From positions 682,001 through 746,000 of the forward strand of contig NZ_CP099402.1 in the NCBI RefSeq assembly GCF_024721175.1: DNA of 64,000 nt, in the 5' to 3' direction. Positions 63,298 through 64,000 of this stretch are shown here, piece after piece. The DNA is from Rhizobium sp. Pop5. GTDB taxonomy: Bacteria; Pseudomonadota; Alphaproteobacteria; Rhizobiales; Rhizobiaceae. Under the pieces are notes generated by a model. That model made no database searches, had not been told where the DNA came from, and was given only the letters and a program-made list of their open reading frames with translations. Positions within the stretch are counted from its first letter, which is position 1. Each line of letters begins with the position of its first letter. The translations under genes were made by a program, and so were the position numbers.

Positions 63298-64000
63298 TCA
63301 ATAACCGCGGTCGCGATCGACAAGCCCGATCGGGTCGAGGCCGTCGCGATGACGTTTGATGTTGTCGATAACAGCGCGAGCTGCCGTCTCCGGTTGCGTA
63401 ACGCTTGCAACGTGTGGCGTCAGAATGATCTTTGGATGTCGCCAGAAACCATGTTCTGGGGGCAAGGGCTCAGGCTCGGTGACATCAATGAACGCGCCGG
63501 ACAGATGTCCCTCGTCGAGAGCCGCAATGAGCGCGTCATGATCGAGTTGCGCGCCGCGCCCCACATGGACGAGCGCCGCGCCGGCCGGAAGGGTCGCGAA
63601 GAGCCTGGCATCAAGCAGCCCATGCGTCCCTTGCGTCAGCGGCAGGAGACAGATCAGGATGTCGGTGCGCGCCAGAAACGGCGTGAGCCCGTCCGACCCA
63701 TGATAGCAGTCAACACCATCCACCTGTCGTTCCGAGCGGCTCCATGCGGCAAGCGGAAAGCCGAAGGGTTTCAGTCGCTCCATGACGGCCTGAGCGAGCA
63801 TGCCAAGGCCCAGGATACCGATCCGCTGCTGGGCTGCCTGACGCACGGGAAGCGGGAGCCAGGCGGCGTCGGCCTGCTGACCAATATAGGCCTTCAACTT
63901 GCGGTGCAAGGCGAGCACGGCGAGCGTCACATACTCCTGCATCATCCGGACGATGCCGTCCTCGACCATTCTGACGAGGATAGCGCCAGGGGGCAGGGTC
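63298..64000 (-). CDS. D-isomer-specific 2-hydroxyacid dehydrogenase (GhrA-like), 5' partial
   Basis: The C-terminal 234 residues of a NAD(P)-dependent hydroxypyruvate/glyoxylate reductase-like protein. The frame is open to the window edge (TLPPGAILVRMVEDGIVRMMQEYVTLAVLALHRK), so the internal ATG at 63969 is not the start. Visible are the Rossmann motif RIGILGLGMLAQAVMERL, the LVHVGRGAQLDHDAL segment with the catalytic Arg region (HVGRG for the usual NxARG), and the catalytic His in ILTPHVAS. Hydroxypyruvate or glyoxylate from serine- or glycine-type catabolism would be a fitting substrate. It forms an operon with the cupin gene. Confidence 0.9.
   Translation of the reverse strand, partial: TLPPGAILVRMVEDGIVRMMQEYVTLAVLALHRKLKAYIGQQADAAWLPLPVRQAAQQRIGILGLGMLAQAVMERLKPFGFPLAAWSRSERQVDGVDCYHGSDGLTPFLARTDILICLLPLTQGTHGLLDARLFATLPAGAALVHVGRGAQLDHDALIAALDEGHLSGAFIDVTEPEPLPPEHGFWRHPKIILTPHVASVTQPETAARAVIDNIKRHRDGLDPIGLVDRDRGY

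Noticed and set aside
1..64000. tRNA, rRNA, CRISPR array, complete insertion sequence or replication origin
   Set aside because: Looked for and not found; no transposase reading frames or regular spacer repeats are visible.

Overview
The window reads like a fast-growing rhizobium (Rhizobium/Agrobacterium group of the Rhizobiaceae). The evidence is a fairly GC-rich sequence, typical alphaproteobacterial EtfBA and Acs proteins, a wealth of ABC uptake systems with GntR, LysR and Lrp regulators, and a palindromic intergenic repeat near 61.2 kb of the kind I associate with rhizobial genomes. No rRNA, tRNA, CRISPR array, complete insertion sequence or replication origin was found.

Layout. 1-8 kb is housekeeping-like: the end of etfB, etfA, an alpha/beta hydrolase, a chemoreceptor, a RelE/RelB-type toxin-antitoxin pair and acs. 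From 8 kb to the end is an almost continuous catabolic region. (i) 8-15 kb, minus strand: an oligopeptide-type ABC importer with an FAD amino-acid oxidase, with a divergent GntR regulator. (ii) 15.9-22.8 kb: a LysR gene, then a plus-strand operon with a DUF1537 acid-sugar kinase, a PdxA2-like dehydrogenase, an unknown TIM-barrel protein, a D-threonine-aldolase-like enzyme, RidA and an FAD oxidase. (iii) 22.8-39.3 kb: two related modules, each with an APH-fold kinase, an AGXT2L-type class-III PLP enzyme, a HAD hydrolase and an Lrp regulator. They flank an ornithine-cyclodeaminase-like/dehydratase/aldehyde-dehydrogenase core. (iv) 39.3-47.1 kb: a decaying zone with at least four broken genes (GNAT, ABC ATPase, dehydratase, LysR) around an intact aldehyde dehydrogenase, a cupin and a threonine aldolase. 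(v) 47.1-61.2 kb: two divergent operons. The minus-strand one encodes an aminotransferase, a polar-amino-acid ABC importer, a cupin, an FAD oxidase and EutB/EutC-like proteins. The plus-strand one encodes Lrp, homoserine dehydrogenase, aldehyde dehydrogenase, DapA and an aspartase/fumarase-family lyase. (vi) 61.5-64 kb: an Lrp regulator paired with a degenerate homoserine-kinase-like protein, a cupin and a partial 2-hydroxyacid dehydrogenase.

How the genes fit together. The theme is uptake and breakdown of hydroxylated amino acids and C4 hydroxy acids: threonate, tartrate, threonine, homoserine and perhaps hydroxylysine-like amines. The strongest pathway inference is homoserine to aspartate semialdehyde to aspartate to fumarate at 55-61 kb. 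The most novel-looking items are the two kinase plus phospho-lyase modules, the catalytically broken ThrB-like protein next to an Lrp gene, and a promoter element present twice 27.5 kb apart.
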